Source: Caulobacterales bacterium RIFCSPHIGHO2_01_FULL_70_19
GTDB lineage: Bacteria > Pseudomonadota > Alphaproteobacteria > Caulobacterales > Caulobacteraceae
Reading direction: 5' to 3'
Assembly: GCA_001794825.1 (NCBI GenBank)
Contig: MGLK01000003.1
Span: forward strand, 141,149 to 205,148
DNA length: 64,000 nucleotides
The position numbers were made by a program, and so were the translations under genes. The notes below the pieces were generated by a model. It was not told where the DNA came from. It worked only from the letters and a program-made list of their open reading frames with translations, and did no database searches. Below, in pieces: positions 1-8,325 of the stretch. Position 1 is the stretch's first letter. Each line of letters starts with the position of its first letter.

Positions 1-164
1 ACGAGCAGGTCCGTGTCCGCCGCCCGTCTGCGGACGCCGCGGCGGTGAAGCGTATCCGCCCGGTCGAGCGCCCGACCCACCGACTGACGCCTGGCAGGAG
101 GCAGGTTCAGACCTTCCCGGTCGAGGCGGACGGCGACCCCGCAAGGAACCCTCGATCTCTTTGA
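1..164 (+). other. Window edge; possible 3' tail of an unrecognised gene
   Basis: Frame 3 is open from the window edge to a TGA at 162-164 and would give a basic, Arg/Pro-rich tail of about 53 residues. Frame 2 is also open through into the next gene, so openness alone proves little at this GC content. I do not recognise the peptide. The TGA falls inside the FixK-type box at 161-174, so if this is a real gene its end overlaps the promoter of the following universal stress gene. Confidence 0.2.
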
Positions 165-174
165 CGCCGATCAA
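161..174. promoter_or_regulatory. FNR/FixK-type operator (TTGACGCCGATCAA)
   Basis: The 14 bases match TTGAT-N4-ATCAA with one mismatch. The centre is about 53 bases before the ATG at 221. In a class II arrangement (operator at -41.5) transcription would start near 209, and CATGTT at 196-201 could serve as the -10 element. The likely activator is the FixK-like protein encoded at 7582-8223, which has the matching recognition helix. Confidence 0.7.
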
Positions 175-220
175 GGCCGCGTCCGAGGGCGGGCGCATGT
201 TGCGAGAAAGGGAGATGATC

Positions 221-1081
221 ATGAGCCTGAAACGCATCCTGGCCCTGGCGTCGAGCGGCGCCGGAGACGCGACCTGTCTCGCATTCGCCGCGCATCTGGC
301 CGCGCAGCACGACGCGGTCGTCGAGGTGCTGCCGATCTACATCGACTCCGCCGTGGACATGATCGCGCTCGGCATGACCCTGGGCGCCACGCTTTCCCGA
401 CAGGCGGTCGAGGAGCTGGCGGCCGCCGAGCGGGAGTTGCAGGATCGCATCGAGGCCGCCGCAGGCCGCGCCGCGAACGAGGCCGACGTTGTCTACGGAG
501 CCGGAGAGGGCGCGCCCCGCCTGTCGGTGCTCGGGCGCGGCCTGAGACCGGCGCTGGCGCTCTCGCGGGAGGCCGCGCTGGCGGATCTCGTCGTCGTCGC
601 CCAGACCGGCATCGAGGCCGGTTCGGGGGGGGAGATTCTCGGGCAGGCGTTGCTCGCGGACCGCGCGCCGGTTCTCGTCGCCCGTGGCGAGCCGGAGCGT
701 CTGTCGGGGGCCGCGGCGATCGCCTGGGACGGCAGTCCGCAGGCGGGTCGGGCCGTCCGGGCCGCCCTGCCGTTGCTGGCCATGGCCAGCCGGATTCACG
801 TGCTCCAGTGCGTGAGCGGACTGGATCGCCAGGCCGGCGATCCCGACATCGCCGCTCTCAACGCCTATCTGAAGCTTCACGGCGTCGGCGCGGGCGAGGC
901 GACCCTCGTCGAGGGCGCCGACGAAGGCGCGGCGCTGGTGGCCGCCGCGCAAGGCAAGGAGGCGGGGCTTCTGGTCGCCGGCGCCTGGGGTCACTCGCGT
1001 CTGCGGGAATTCGTCTTCGGGGGCGCCACCCGCAGCTTCCTGCGGGCCGAGGGCGGTCCGAGCGTTCTGCTGGCCCACTGA
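221..1081 (+). CDS. Tandem universal stress protein (UspA family)
   Basis: A 286-residue protein with two consecutive Usp domains, roughly residues 1-150 and 165-286. Each begins with a beta strand followed by an acidic or glycine turn, and the second ends with the GxxG-9x-G nucleotide-binding pattern (GAWGHSRLREFVFGG). Two-domain Usp proteins are cytoplasmic stress-survival proteins, often induced by oxygen loss or growth arrest. The start at 221 is chosen because AAGGGAG at 208-214 sits 6 bases upstream; in-frame ATGs at 197 and 215 are poorer. A FixK-type box lies at 161-174. Two further tandem Usp genes occur in this island (11480 and 27499). Confidence 0.9.
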   Translation: MSLKRILALASSGAGDATCLAFAAHLAAQHDAVVEVLPIYIDSAVDMIALGMTLGATLSRQAVEELAAAERELQDRIEAAAGRAANEADVVYGAGEGAPRLSVLGRGLRPALALSREAALADLVVVAQTGIEAGSGGEILGQALLADRAPVLVARGEPERLSGAAAIAWDGSPQAGRAVRAALPLLAMASRIHVLQCVSGLDRQAGDPDIAALNAYLKLHGVGAGEATLVEGADEGAALVAAAQGKEAGLLVAGAWGHSRLREFVFGGATRSFLRAEGGPSVLLAH

Positions 1082-1171
1082 GGTGACCCGTCGGAGAGTG
1101 AATTGCGTCGGCGCGACGCCGCGCGCGCGGCATAAGCCTTCGGCGGGCGTGGCGCGACGGGGCGTGTCCCG

Positions 1172-2755
1172 GTGACCGCCCGGCTGACCTTCCACGGCGC
1201 TGCAGAGTGCGTCACGGGCTCCTGCCTGCTGCTGGAGATCGCCGCCCGCCGCGTGCTGATCGACTGCGGGATGTTCCAGGGCCCGAAGACGCTGAAGGCC
1301 CTCAACTACGAGCCCTTCCCCTTTGAGCCGTCGTCGATCGACGCGGTGCTGCTGACCCACGCCCATATCGATCACTCGGGCCTCCTGCCGAAGCTGGTGC
1401 GGGCCGGATATCGCGGTCCAATCTTCGCCACCCGGGGCACGCGCGACCTCTGCGAGGTGATGCTGGCCGACGCGGCCAGCATCCAGGAAGGCGAGGTCCG
1501 TCAGCTCAACCGGCGCAACGCGCAGCGCGGTCTGCGCCCGGTGGAGCCCATCTACACCGGCGCCGACGTGGACCCGACCCTCCGGCTCTTCCAGCGGGTG
1601 AAATTCGGCGAGACGACAGAGATCGCCGAGGGCCTGCGGGCGACCTGGTGGCCGGCAGGGCATCTCCTCGGGGCGGCCTCCATCCAGGTCGAGGCCGGCG
1701 AGGGCGAGGAGGCGCTGAACCTGCTGTTCTCCGGCGATTTGGGATCCGGCCGGCAGCCGTTCCTGCCGGCCCCGGCCGGACCCTCGGGCGTCGACCATGT
1801 GATCCTCGAGAGCACCTACGGCGACCGTGAACGCATCGACCTCGAGCTGACGGCCCGTCGTCAGGCGCTGACGGACGAGCTCCGGCAGGCCAAGGCGGCG
1901 GGCGGCCCGCTGCTGCTTCCGACCTTCGCTGTGGGACGCGCGCAGGAGCTCATCCTCGACCTGCTCGCGGTGATGGAGGCCGAGCCCGAGCTGGCCGCCG
2001 ACATCTTCCTGGACTCGCCGCTGGCCATCGAGGCCACCGAGGTCTTCCTGCGACGCGGCTGGAACCAGGATACGGGTTCGAACCCCTTCGAGCCGCTGCG
2101 GCACGCCAGCCGCCTGCATCATCTCCTTCGTCCCCAGGAGAGCGACCGTCTGGAGCGTCTGTCAGGCTGGCACGTGATTCTCGCCGGCAGCGGCATGTGC
2201 GACGCCGGACGGATCCGCCGGCACCTCAAGCGCCTGCTCTGGCGCAAGGAGGTCACGGTGCTGATCACGGGGTTCCAAGCCGCCGGCACCCTGGGTCGAT
2301 ATCTGGTCGAAGGCCGCTCCGCGGTCCGGATCCAAGGGGAGGACGTGCGGGTCGGCGCACGCATACGCACGCTCGATTCGTATTCCGGCCATGCGGACGC
2401 AACCGGCCTCGTCGAGTGGCTGCAGGCCAGGGCCCCCGTGGCGGGAACGGTCATGGTCAACCACGGGGAGCCTGACGCTGCGGCTACGCTCGCGGCCCGC
2501 CTGGGGGAGCTCGGCCAACGCGCGTCGACGCCGCGGCTCGACGAAACCTGGGTTCTCACCCGCACATCGGCTGAACCTGCGCCACGCGACCGCCCCCGTC
2601 TGGAGGCGGGGCAGGCGACCCGGCCGGACTGGCACAATGAGCGGGCGGCCTTCCTGGTGGCGCTGAACGAGGCGCTGCAGGGGCTGGGGAGCGACGCGGA
2701 TCGGGAAGCCCTGCTCGACAGGCTCACCGCAGCGCTCATACCCCGCCGCGGCTGA
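1172..2755 (+). CDS. MBL-fold beta-CASP RNA-processing hydrolase
   Basis: A 527-residue metallo-beta-lactamase fold protein of the beta-CASP/CPSF type. The metal site HAHIDH is at residues 63-68. A beta-CASP insert follows at about 250-370, and a C-terminal RMMBL-like segment with SYSGHAD at about 400. Relatives are predicted RNA endo/exonucleases, many annotated as an MBL-fold RNA specificity domain. The GTG at 1172 is the first plausible start, since the encoded strand TARLTFHGA begins the fold directly. It lies 90 bases after the Usp gene on the same strand and may be co-transcribed from the FixK-type promoter. The substrate is unknown. Confidence 0.88.
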   Translation: MTARLTFHGAAECVTGSCLLLEIAARRVLIDCGMFQGPKTLKALNYEPFPFEPSSIDAVLLTHAHIDHSGLLPKLVRAGYRGPIFATRGTRDLCEVMLADAASIQEGEVRQLNRRNAQRGLRPVEPIYTGADVDPTLRLFQRVKFGETTEIAEGLRATWWPAGHLLGAASIQVEAGEGEEALNLLFSGDLGSGRQPFLPAPAGPSGVDHVILESTYGDRERIDLELTARRQALTDELRQAKAAGGPLLLPTFAVGRAQELILDLLAVMEAEPELAADIFLDSPLAIEATEVFLRRGWNQDTGSNPFEPLRHASRLHHLLRPQESDRLERLSGWHVILAGSGMCDAGRIRRHLKRLLWRKEVTVLITGFQAAGTLGRYLVEGRSAVRIQGEDVRVGARIRTLDSYSGHADATGLVEWLQARAPVAGTVMVNHGEPDAAATLAARLGELGQRASTPRLDETWVLTRTSAEPAPRDRPRLEAGQATRPDWHNERAAFLVALNEALQGLGSDADREALLDRLTAALIPRRG

Positions 2756-2778
2756 CCCGGGCCGACCAGACGGGGCGG

Positions 2779-3432
2779 CTAACGGGCTTCGTCCGGTTCT
2801 GGCGGGACGGCGTCCAGCGACGGCCCCGTCAGCTCAAGGACGCACCGGGCGCCGCGTCTCCCCGCCGTCCGATCGACGCGGCCTCCGATCTGTCTTGCGA
2901 GACTGGCGACGAGTGCGAGGCCGAACCCGGGACGCCATTCCCCGTCGGCGTCGCCGCGGCCTGAGTCGGCGACGATCAGGCGGGCGCCGGAGCCGGTCGG
3001 CTCCAGCGTCACCTCGACGCGGCCCGGTCGTTCGCCGAGGCCGTGCTCCAGCGCATTGCCCACCCATTCGGCGGTGATCATCGCCAGGGCCGACGCCACC
3101 CTGGGCGTGGCCCACAGCGGATGGATGTTCACCTGCATCTCCGCCGGACGCCCGAAGGCGTCGAGTTCGGCGACGTCGCGGCAGATGTCGCCGAGCAGAT
3201 CGTCGAGCCGGACCGCGACGCCGCCCTCCTGCAGGCGCTGATGGAGGTGCATGATCGTGCGCACCCGACGTCCCGCCTCGGTCAGGACCGCCGCCGCCGC
3301 CGGCGGGGCCGCGCGGCTCTCCATGCGCAGCAGGCTGGCGATCGACTGCAGGCTGTTGCCGATCTGGTGATGCGCGGCGCGGACGACCTCGGCGGCCTCG
3401 GCGGCGGGAGCAGGGCTGATGGTCCGGGTCAT
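2779..3432 (-). CDS. Soluble HisKA_2-type sensor histidine kinase
   Basis: A 217-residue kinase made only of a dimerisation/phosphoacceptor helix pair and an ATPase domain, with no sensor or membrane segment. The phosphoacceptor is His22 in the AHHQIGNSLQ context typical of HisKA_2/HWE-type kinases. The N box (EWVGNALEHG), G1 (DSGRG) and G2 (GFGLALV) follow. ATG 3432 is preferred over the upstream ATG at 3459 because GAGGAG lies 7 bases before it. Its partner is unknown; the single-domain response regulator at 4983-5369 is the closest unpaired candidate. It is divergent from the oxidoreductase at 3534. Confidence 0.82.
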   Translation of the reverse strand: MTRTISPAPAAEAAEVVRAAHHQIGNSLQSIASLLRMESRAAPPAAAAVLTEAGRRVRTIMHLHQRLQEGGVAVRLDDLLGDICRDVAELDAFGRPAEMQVNIHPLWATPRVASALAMITAEWVGNALEHGLGERPGRVEVTLEPTGSGARLIVADSGRGDADGEWRPGFGLALVASLARQIGGRVDRTAGRRGARCVLELTGPSLDAVPPEPDEAR

Positions 3433-3485
3433 CGCGGGCTCCTCACAAGGTGACCGCAAGGTGAAGCTTGCGGGGCTTTCCGGCC

Positions 3486-3499
3486 TTGAGCCAGATCAA
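3486..3499. promoter_or_regulatory. FNR/FixK-type operator (TTGAGCCAGATCAA)
   Basis: One mismatch to TTGAT-N4-ATCAA. The centre (3492.5) lies 41.5 bases before the A of the ATG at 3534, so a class II promoter would start transcription at the start codon itself. GAATAC at 3524-3529 could be the -10 element. It lies between divergent genes and could also affect the kinase at 3432. Confidence 0.65.
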
Positions 3500-3533
3500 G
3501 GTCGCGCGTCCGGGGGAGCGAAAGAATACCGCC

Positions 3534-4154
3534 ATGGCAGAGGCAGCCCCCCGTATCGCAGTCATCGTCACCCATCCCCGGCGGCGAAGCTTCACGGTCG
3601 CGATGGCCGAGGCGTTCGCGGGTGCCGCGCGGGCGGCGGGCGCCGAGGTGGTCGTGCGCGACCTCTACCGCCTGCGTTTCGATCCCCGACTGCGGGCGGA
3701 CGAGATGCCCGATCATCTGGGCGCCGTCGTCCGTCCCGATGTGGCCCGCGAGCGGGAGGCGATCGCCGGAGCCGACATCTTCGCCTTCTTCTATCCCCTC
3801 TGGTTCAACGCCACGCCGGCGATGATGAAGGGGTATGTCGACCGCGTGTTCGGCATGGACTTCGGCTATACGGCGCAGCGACTGGGCGGCAACCAGCCGC
3901 TGCTCGGCGGCCGCAAGATGGTGACCTTCACCTCCTCGGGCGCGCCCCAGGAGTGGGTGGAGCGCAGCGGCGCCTGGGCGGCGATGCAGCAGCATTTCGA
4001 CGAGCATTTCGCCGCCATGACCGGGATGGAGATCATTGGGCGCCACAACGTCGGGGGCGTGGGCGGCGGCATGCGCCGGGACGTGCTGGACCGTCATCGC
4101 GCCGACGTCGCGGCGCGTGCGGGACGTATCGCCGCCGCCTACCGTCACGACTGA
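3534..4154 (+). CDS. NAD(P)H-dependent flavodoxin-fold oxidoreductase
   Basis: A 206-residue protein of the NQO1/KefF/MdaB-like flavodoxin fold. It shows the N-terminal strand IAVIVTHPRRRSF that binds the FMN/FAD phosphate, the family signature PLWFNATPAMMKGYVDRVF at about 83-101, and a GMDFGY segment. Members reduce quinones or other two-electron acceptors in the cytoplasm. The ATG at 3534 is chosen over an in-frame ATG at 3468 because the latter lies upstream of the FixK-type box and the conserved fold begins directly after 3534. A G-rich SD-like run (GGGGGAG) lies upstream. The natural substrate cannot be told from sequence. Confidence 0.85.
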   Translation: MAEAAPRIAVIVTHPRRRSFTVAMAEAFAGAARAAGAEVVVRDLYRLRFDPRLRADEMPDHLGAVVRPDVAREREAIAGADIFAFFYPLWFNATPAMMKGYVDRVFGMDFGYTAQRLGGNQPLLGGRKMVTFTSSGAPQEWVERSGAWAAMQQHFDEHFAAMTGMEIIGRHNVGGVGGGMRRDVLDRHRADVAARAGRIAAAYRHD

Positions 4155-4157
4155 GGT

Positions 4158-4925
4158 TCAGCGGGCCGTATAGCCGCCGTCGATGACCAGCTCCGCGCCC
4201 GTCACGAACCGCGCCTCGTCGGACGCCAGGTAGACGACGCCCCAGGCGATGTCGTCCGGCTCGCCGATGTGGCCGAGGGGGTGCAGGGCGTCCACGGCCT
4301 TCCGGCCCGCCTCCAGATCGCCCTGGCCCGAGAGGTGGCCCTCGACCATCGGCGTCCAGATGAAGCCGGGGTGGATCGAATTCACGCGTATCCGGTCGGG
4401 CGCGTAGAGCAGGGCGTCGGTCTTGCTCATCAGGCGCACCGCGCCCTTGGAGGCGTGGTAGGGCGGCACGTCGGGCGCCCCGACCAGGCCGTAGATCGAC
4501 GACAGGTTGATGATCGAGCCGCCCCCGGCCCGGCGCAGGTGCGGAATCGCGTGCTTGGTGCAGAAGAAGACGCCCTTGACGTTGATCGCCTGCACCCAGT
4601 CCCACTCGGCCTCGGTGACCTCGTGGGTCGGCTTGCTGACGCCCGCCACGCCGGCGTTGTTGACCAGCACGTCGAGACGCCCGAACCGGCCCGCGACCTC
4701 CTCCAGAACCCGCTGCACCTCGGCCTCGCGCGAGACGTCGCAGCGCCACGCGGCGGCGGTCAGACCCCGTCCGGCCAACTCGGCGGCGAGCGCCTCGGCT
4801 TCGGCGTCTTTCACGTCGAGAATGGCGACCGAGGCGCCTTCCTCGGCCATGCGGATCGCGGCCGCACGGCCAAGTCCGACGGCGGCGCCCGTGATGGCTG
4901 CGACCTTTCCGGCGAGGCGGGGCAT
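4158..4925 (-). CDS. Short-chain dehydrogenase/reductase (SDR)
   Basis: A 255-residue classical SDR. The Rossmann motif TGAAVGLG is near residue 14, NNAG near 90, and the catalytic Ser and YHASK near 140-160. The C-terminus is a normal SDR end with VIDGGYTAR. It is an NAD(P)-dependent oxidoreductase of unknown substrate. ATG 4925 is chosen over 4946 because AAAGGAG lies 7 bases before it and because a class II FixK promoter at 4973-4986 would start transcription near 4938, inside the longer form. It ends 4 bases from the convergent oxidoreductase at 4154. Confidence 0.88.
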   Translation of the reverse strand: MPRLAGKVAAITGAAVGLGRAAAIRMAEEGASVAILDVKDAEAEALAAELAGRGLTAAAWRCDVSREAEVQRVLEEVAGRFGRLDVLVNNAGVAGVSKPTHEVTEAEWDWVQAINVKGVFFCTKHAIPHLRRAGGGSIINLSSIYGLVGAPDVPPYHASKGAVRLMSKTDALLYAPDRIRVNSIHPGFIWTPMVEGHLSGQGDLEAGRKAVDALHPLGHIGEPDDIAWGVVYLASDEARFVTGAELVIDGGYTAR

Positions 4926-4972
4926 GGGAGTCTCCTTTGCAGGCATAAGGCCGTCGCCGTCGCCGCGCCGCC

Positions 4973-4986
4973 TTGAGCGAGATCAA
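4973..4986. promoter_or_regulatory. FNR/FixK-type operator (TTGAGCGAGATCAA)
   Basis: One mismatch to TTGAT-N4-ATCAA. The centre is about 54 bases before the SDR start at 4925. On the minus strand CTTATG (complement of 4944-4949) is a plausible -10 element. The box overlaps the stop codon of the upstream response regulator at 4983-4985, so the SDR has its own promoter inside the end of the fix operon. Confidence 0.65.
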
Positions 4987-5369
4987 TCGCGCCGGAGCAG
5001 CCGGAGGATTTCCGTGAACAGGGCCTCGTCCAGCAGCGGTTTCTCCACGATCGACACGCCCATCGCGGCGGCCCGTCGCCGAAGGGCCGGGGAAGGCGCG
5101 GTGGTGATCAGCACCGCCGGCGCCATGACGCCGAGGCCTCGCAGGGTCTCGATGGTCTCGACACCCCGGCGGTCGGGCAGCTTCTCGTCGATGATCATGC
5201 AGTCGAACGGGCCGCGCGAGGCGCACTTCGCAAGCGTCTCCTCCGCGGTGGTGCAGCGGTCGACGCGAAAGCCGCGGGTGTCGGCCATGAAACCGAGCGC
5301 GCGCAGCACGTCGGGATCGTCATCCACGATCAGAAGGGCTCGCCGATCGTCAGCCAGGGTGGAAGCCAC
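4983..5369 (-). CDS. Single-domain response regulator, FixT-like candidate
   Basis: A 128-residue CheY-like receiver domain and nothing else. It has the acidic pocket DDD at 16-18, phosphoacceptor Asp61 in IIDEKLPD, a Thr in VLITTAP, and Lys in VEKPL. It has three cysteines close together (39, 49, 57), unusual for a receiver. In Caulobacter the FixL inhibitor FixT is a single-domain receiver that binds an iron-sulfur cluster through cysteines. The gene follows fixJ on the same strand, so FixT-like feedback is a reasonable inference, but I see three cysteines rather than four. The start is GTG 5369 with GAGGAG upstream. Alternatively it is the partner of the kinase at 3432. Confidence 0.8.
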   Translation of the reverse strand: MASTLADDRRALLIVDDDPDVLRALGFMADTRGFRVDRCTTAEETLAKCASRGPFDCMIIDEKLPDRRGVETIETLRGLGVMAPAVLITTAPSPALRRRAAAMGVSIVEKPLLDEALFTEILRLLRRD

Positions 5370-5452
5370 GGAGGTCGCTCCTCAAGTCGCCGGCGCATGC
5401 CGACGTCGCATCTTCCAGCGGGAATCGGCCGGGCGCCTTGACCCATGCCAAA

Positions 5453-6052
5453 TTACAGGCCGGCGGCGAGCGCAATCCGCATCAACTCGGCGACATTGCG
5501 GGCGCCGGTCTTGGCCATCAGATTGGCCCGGTAGATCTCCACTGTGCGCGGGCTGATGTCGAGATCGAAGGCGATCTGCTTGTTCATCTTGCCCTCGATC
5601 ACGCCCGCCAGCACGTCCCGCTCGCGGGCGCTGAGCTCCGCCAGCCGCTCCCGGGCCCGTTGGTGCGCCTCATCGGGAGCCTCGGTCGAGCGCGCCGCCT
5701 GCAGGGCCTCGCGGAGGCAACTGACCAGGTGTTCGTCGTCGAAGGGCTTTTCGATGAAGTCCCGTACGCCCGCCTTCATCGCCTCGACCGCGAGCGGGAC
5801 GTCGCCATGGCCGGTCATCACGACGACAGGCAGGACGACATCGCGGAGCCTCAGCTCGCGCACGAGCTCCAGACCGGTCATTCCCGGCATGCGCACGTCG
5901 GTCAGCACGCAACCGGCGTCCACCGGCAGGGCGTCCAGGAACTCGTTGGCCGATGCATAGAAGGCGGCGGCGATGCCGTTCACATCCAGGAGGAAGGCGA
6001 GGGCGTCGCGGACGCCGTCGTCGTCGTCGATGACGTGAACCAGATCAGGCAA
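5453..6052 (-). CDS. fixJ: FixJ-type response regulator
   Basis: A 199-residue regulator: a receiver domain (residues 1-120; acidic pocket IDDDD, phosphoacceptor Asp in [14 protein letters not shown], Lys in EKPF) followed by a LuxR/GerE helix-turn-helix (about 135-199) with the [20 protein letters not shown] signature. This is the FixJ/TodR/StyR arrangement. Phosphorylated FixJ activates fixK in response to low oxygen. The start is taken as TTG 6052, which overlaps the fixL stop by 8 bases, has GAGGAG 7 bases upstream, and places [10 protein letters not shown] at the N-terminus as in family members. An in-frame extension to 6136 would lie wholly within fixL. Confidence 0.9.
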   Translation of the reverse strand: MPDLVHVIDDDDGVRDALAFLLDVNGIAAAFYASANEFLDALPVDAGCVLTDVRMPGMTGLELVRELRLRDVVLPVVVMTGHGDVPLAVEAMKAGVRDFIEKPFDDEHLVSCLREALQAARSTEAPDEAHQRARERLAELSARERDVLAGVIEGKMNKQIAFDLDISPRTVEIYRANLMAKTGARNVAELMRIALAAGL

Positions 6053-7553
6053 TGCCGCTCTCCTCGGCGCGCGGGAGGGTGAACACGAAGACCGCGCCGC
6101 CGCCCTTATTATCCTCAGCCCAGATGCGTCCGCCATGGGCCTCGATGATGGTGCGACAGATCGACAGACCGACCCCCATGCCGTCGGCCTTGCTCGTTAC
6201 GAAGGGCTGGAACAGCCGCGCGCGGACGTCCGGGTTAAGGCCCGGCCCCGTGTCGGCGACGCTGATCCGGACGCTGTCACGTCCTTCGGCCTCCACGCAG
6301 ATCTCCAGTTCCCGGCGCGGGGCGTCCACCATGGCGTCGACCGCATTCCGGATCAGGTTGAGCGCGACCTGCTGGATCTGGATTCTGTCGACGACCACCA
6401 GGCCCACGTCGCGGGCCAGGCGCAGATGCACCTGGACGTCACGATCGCGCACTCCGACAAGGGCCAGGGCGCTGGCTTCCTCCATCAGCTTGGCCGGGTC
6501 GTGGAGCGTGTGCTCGGTTTCCCCACGGGCGACGAACTCTCTCAGGCGCTTGATGATGTCCCCGGCCCGCAAGGCCTGGGCGCCGGCGTGGGAGAGGGCG
6601 GACCGCAATCTCGGGAGGTCCGGCTGGTCCGCTTCCAGCAGCGTCACCGAGCCCTTCATGTAGCTGGCGATCGCCGAGAGCGGCTGGTTCAGCTCGTGCG
6701 CCAGCGAGGACGCCATCTCCCCCATGGCGGTCAGGCGCGACACGTGGACGAGCTCCGATTGCAGCTCCTGCACACGCCGCTCCTGCGCCCGTCGCTCCGT
6801 CAGGTCCCGCGCGAAGCCGGTGAAGAAGCGGTCGCCGCCCAGAACGGCCTCGCCCACCGCCAGTTCCATCGGGAAGGTGGAGCCGTCCTTCCGTTGCCCG
6901 ACGACGATGCGTCCGATGCCGATGATTCGCCGCTCTCCGCTCTCCAGATACCGCTGGATGTAGCGATCATGCTCGGACCGGTAGGGCTCGGGCATGAGCA
7001 GGCTGACGTTTCGCCCGATGGCTTCTTCGGCGCTCCAGCCGAACAGACGCACCGCGGTGACGCTGAACGACTGCATGACGCCGCGGGCGTCGATGACGAT
7101 CATGGCTTCGGGAACGGTCTCCAGGATCGACTCCACGTGCGCCTGCCGGCTCGCCGCCTCCCGGCTGCGCCGCCACAGCCGCTCGCCGGCCACGGCGATG
7201 GAGGGGCCCAGAACGCCGAACGCGAACGCATCGATCAGATTGGCGGTACTGCCCCACAGCCCCGGCCCGAGGATCGTGGTGGCGGAGACGAAGCCGAGCA
7301 GGGTCGCCGCCAGGCCGGGCCCGCGCCCGCCCAGGGCGGCGGCGAGGAGAACGACCGGCACATAGAGAATGAAGAAGCTCCGGTCGCCGAAGATGGGGTG
7401 CAGGCCGAAACGGACCGCGAAGGCGATCATCACGCCGCCGACCGCCGCGGCGTAGCCGTGGCGGCGCGACATCGACTTCAGGATCGCCGATCTGATCTGC
7501 ACCGGATCCTCGCGGTCGGAACCGCTCGTCGCCGGCGGCCGGGAGTCGACCAT
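6045..7553 (-). CDS. fixL: FixL oxygen-sensing heme-PAS histidine kinase
   Basis: A 502-residue kinase with an N-terminal membrane region of about four segments (residues 33-123, DUF4118-like). A PAS domain follows (140-250), then HisKA and HATPase domains. The PAS carries the FixL heme signature: His195 in SEHDRYI corresponds to the proximal heme ligand, and Arg215 in IIGIGRIV to the distal arginine that responds to oxygen. The phosphoacceptor is His286 (LAHELNQPL). ATPase boxes include [16 protein letters not shown] and GMGVGLSI. Family role: deoxy-heme FixL autophosphorylates and passes phosphate to FixJ. It lies 28 bases after fixK and overlaps fixJ. The exact start is uncertain, as no good SD precedes ATG 7553. 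Confidence 0.92.
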   Translation of the reverse strand: MVDSRPPATSGSDREDPVQIRSAILKSMSRRHGYAAAVGGVMIAFAVRFGLHPIFGDRSFFILYVPVVLLAAALGGRGPGLAATLLGFVSATTILGPGLWGSTANLIDAFAFGVLGPSIAVAGERLWRRSREAASRQAHVESILETVPEAMIVIDARGVMQSFSVTAVRLFGWSAEEAIGRNVSLLMPEPYRSEHDRYIQRYLESGERRIIGIGRIVVGQRKDGSTFPMELAVGEAVLGGDRFFTGFARDLTERRAQERRVQELQSELVHVSRLTAMGEMASSLAHELNQPLSAIASYMKGSVTLLEADQPDLPRLRSALSHAGAQALRAGDIIKRLREFVARGETEHTLHDPAKLMEEASALALVGVRDRDVQVHLRLARDVGLVVVDRIQIQQVALNLIRNAVDAMVDAPRRELEICVEAEGRDSVRISVADTGPGLNPDVRARLFQPFVTSKADGMGVGLSICRTIIEAHGGRIWAEDNKGGGAVFVFTLPRAEESGIA

Positions 7554-7581
7554 ATCACGTGTTCCGACGCCGGCGACCGGA

Positions 7582-8223
7582 TCAGGCCGCGGCCAGATCC
7601 TCGAGAGCCCCGGGCCGGCGGATCCGGTACCGGCGGGCGCCGACGAACTCGACGAGGCCCTCCGCCTGGAGCCGGCCGAGCATGCGGGAGATGGTCTCGA
7701 TGGTCAGGCCCAGGTAGTCGGCCATGTCCTGGCGGCTCATCGGCAGGGCGACGATCTCGCCACGGAAGCGCTCGGCGATGTCGAGCAGGAAGCGGGCCAC
7801 CTTCTCGCAGGCCGTGGCCCGGCCCAGCAGCAGCATGTGGGACTGGGTCCGCTGGAGTTCCGAGGCGGTCGCCTGCCAGATCATGCGATCGAGGCGGCCG
7901 GCGTCGTAGGCCGCCGAACCGGAGCGGCGCAGGGCCAGGACCTCGCACGGGCCCAGCGCCTCGGCCGAGAAGCGGTGAAGCGCGCCGGTTTCGACACCCA
8001 GAACGTCGCCCGGGTAGTAGAAGTCGCCGATCTGACGGCGGCCGTCGGCGAGCAGATAGCTGGTCCGCACCGCGCCGCTGACCAGACGGTAGATCAGGTC
8101 AGCGCTTTCGTCCTGGGCGTAGATCTCCTCGCCGGCCCGGAAGGTGAGGCGAGCGGCGCCGGCCCAGTCCTCGTGGCCCGGGGTCACGGCGTTCGGAAAC
8201 GGATGCGAGTGAGCGAGGGACAT
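7582..8223 (-). CDS. fixK: FixK/FNR-family transcriptional regulator
   Basis: A 213-residue Crp/Fnr protein: cyclic-nucleotide-binding-like beta barrel (25-110), long dimer helix (120-150), winged helix (160-205). The recognition helix [12 protein letters not shown] has Glu176, Ser179 and Arg180, the E--SR pattern by which FNR and FixK read TTGAT-N4-ATCAA. The N-terminal cysteine cluster of oxygen-sensing FNR is absent (only Cys103 and Cys139), so it is FixK type and controlled through FixLJ. ATG 8223 has GGAGG 7 bases upstream. Unusually it is the first gene of a fixK-fixL-fixJ operon. It is the likely activator of the nine boxes in this island. Confidence 0.9.
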   Translation of the reverse strand: MSLAHSHPFPNAVTPGHEDWAGAARLTFRAGEEIYAQDESADLIYRLVSGAVRTSYLLADGRRQIGDFYYPGDVLGVETGALHRFSAEALGPCEVLALRRSGSAAYDAGRLDRMIWQATASELQRTQSHMLLLGRATACEKVARFLLDIAERFRGEIVALPMSRQDMADYLGLTIETISRMLGRLQAEGLVEFVGARRYRIRRPGALEDLAAA

Positions 8224-8296
8224 GTCGGCCTCCAGATGTCGGATGACCAACCCTTAGGTCCGGCGGTCCGGCCTGTGCATTCGGGAGCGACTCGTA

Positions 8297-8325
8297 AGGG
8301 GCGGCCCCTAGGGGATACTACGTAG
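8297..8325. promoter_or_regulatory. Palindrome cluster upstream of fixK, candidate FixJ site
   Basis: Three short palindromes adjoin: AGGGGCGGCCCCT (8297-8309), CCCCTAGGGG (8305-8314) and CTACGTAG (8318-8325). CTACGTAG matches 7 of 8 bases of the GTAMGTAG motif I recall from in vitro selection with Sinorhizobium FixJ. The cluster lies 74-102 bases before the fixK start, where an activator site would be expected, and overlaps the Nudix stop codon. It could instead be a terminator for the Nudix gene, though there is no T run. Confidence 0.45.

Noticed and set aside
107..2122. Minus-strand open frame covering the first Usp and MBL genes
   Set aside because: It lacks any recognisable motif and has the composition of an antisense frame.
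5438..5451. TTGACCCATGCCAA upstream of the single-domain response regulator
   Set aside because: The second half (GCCAA) differs from ATCAA at two positions, and it lies at the end of fixJ, so it is probably a chance match.
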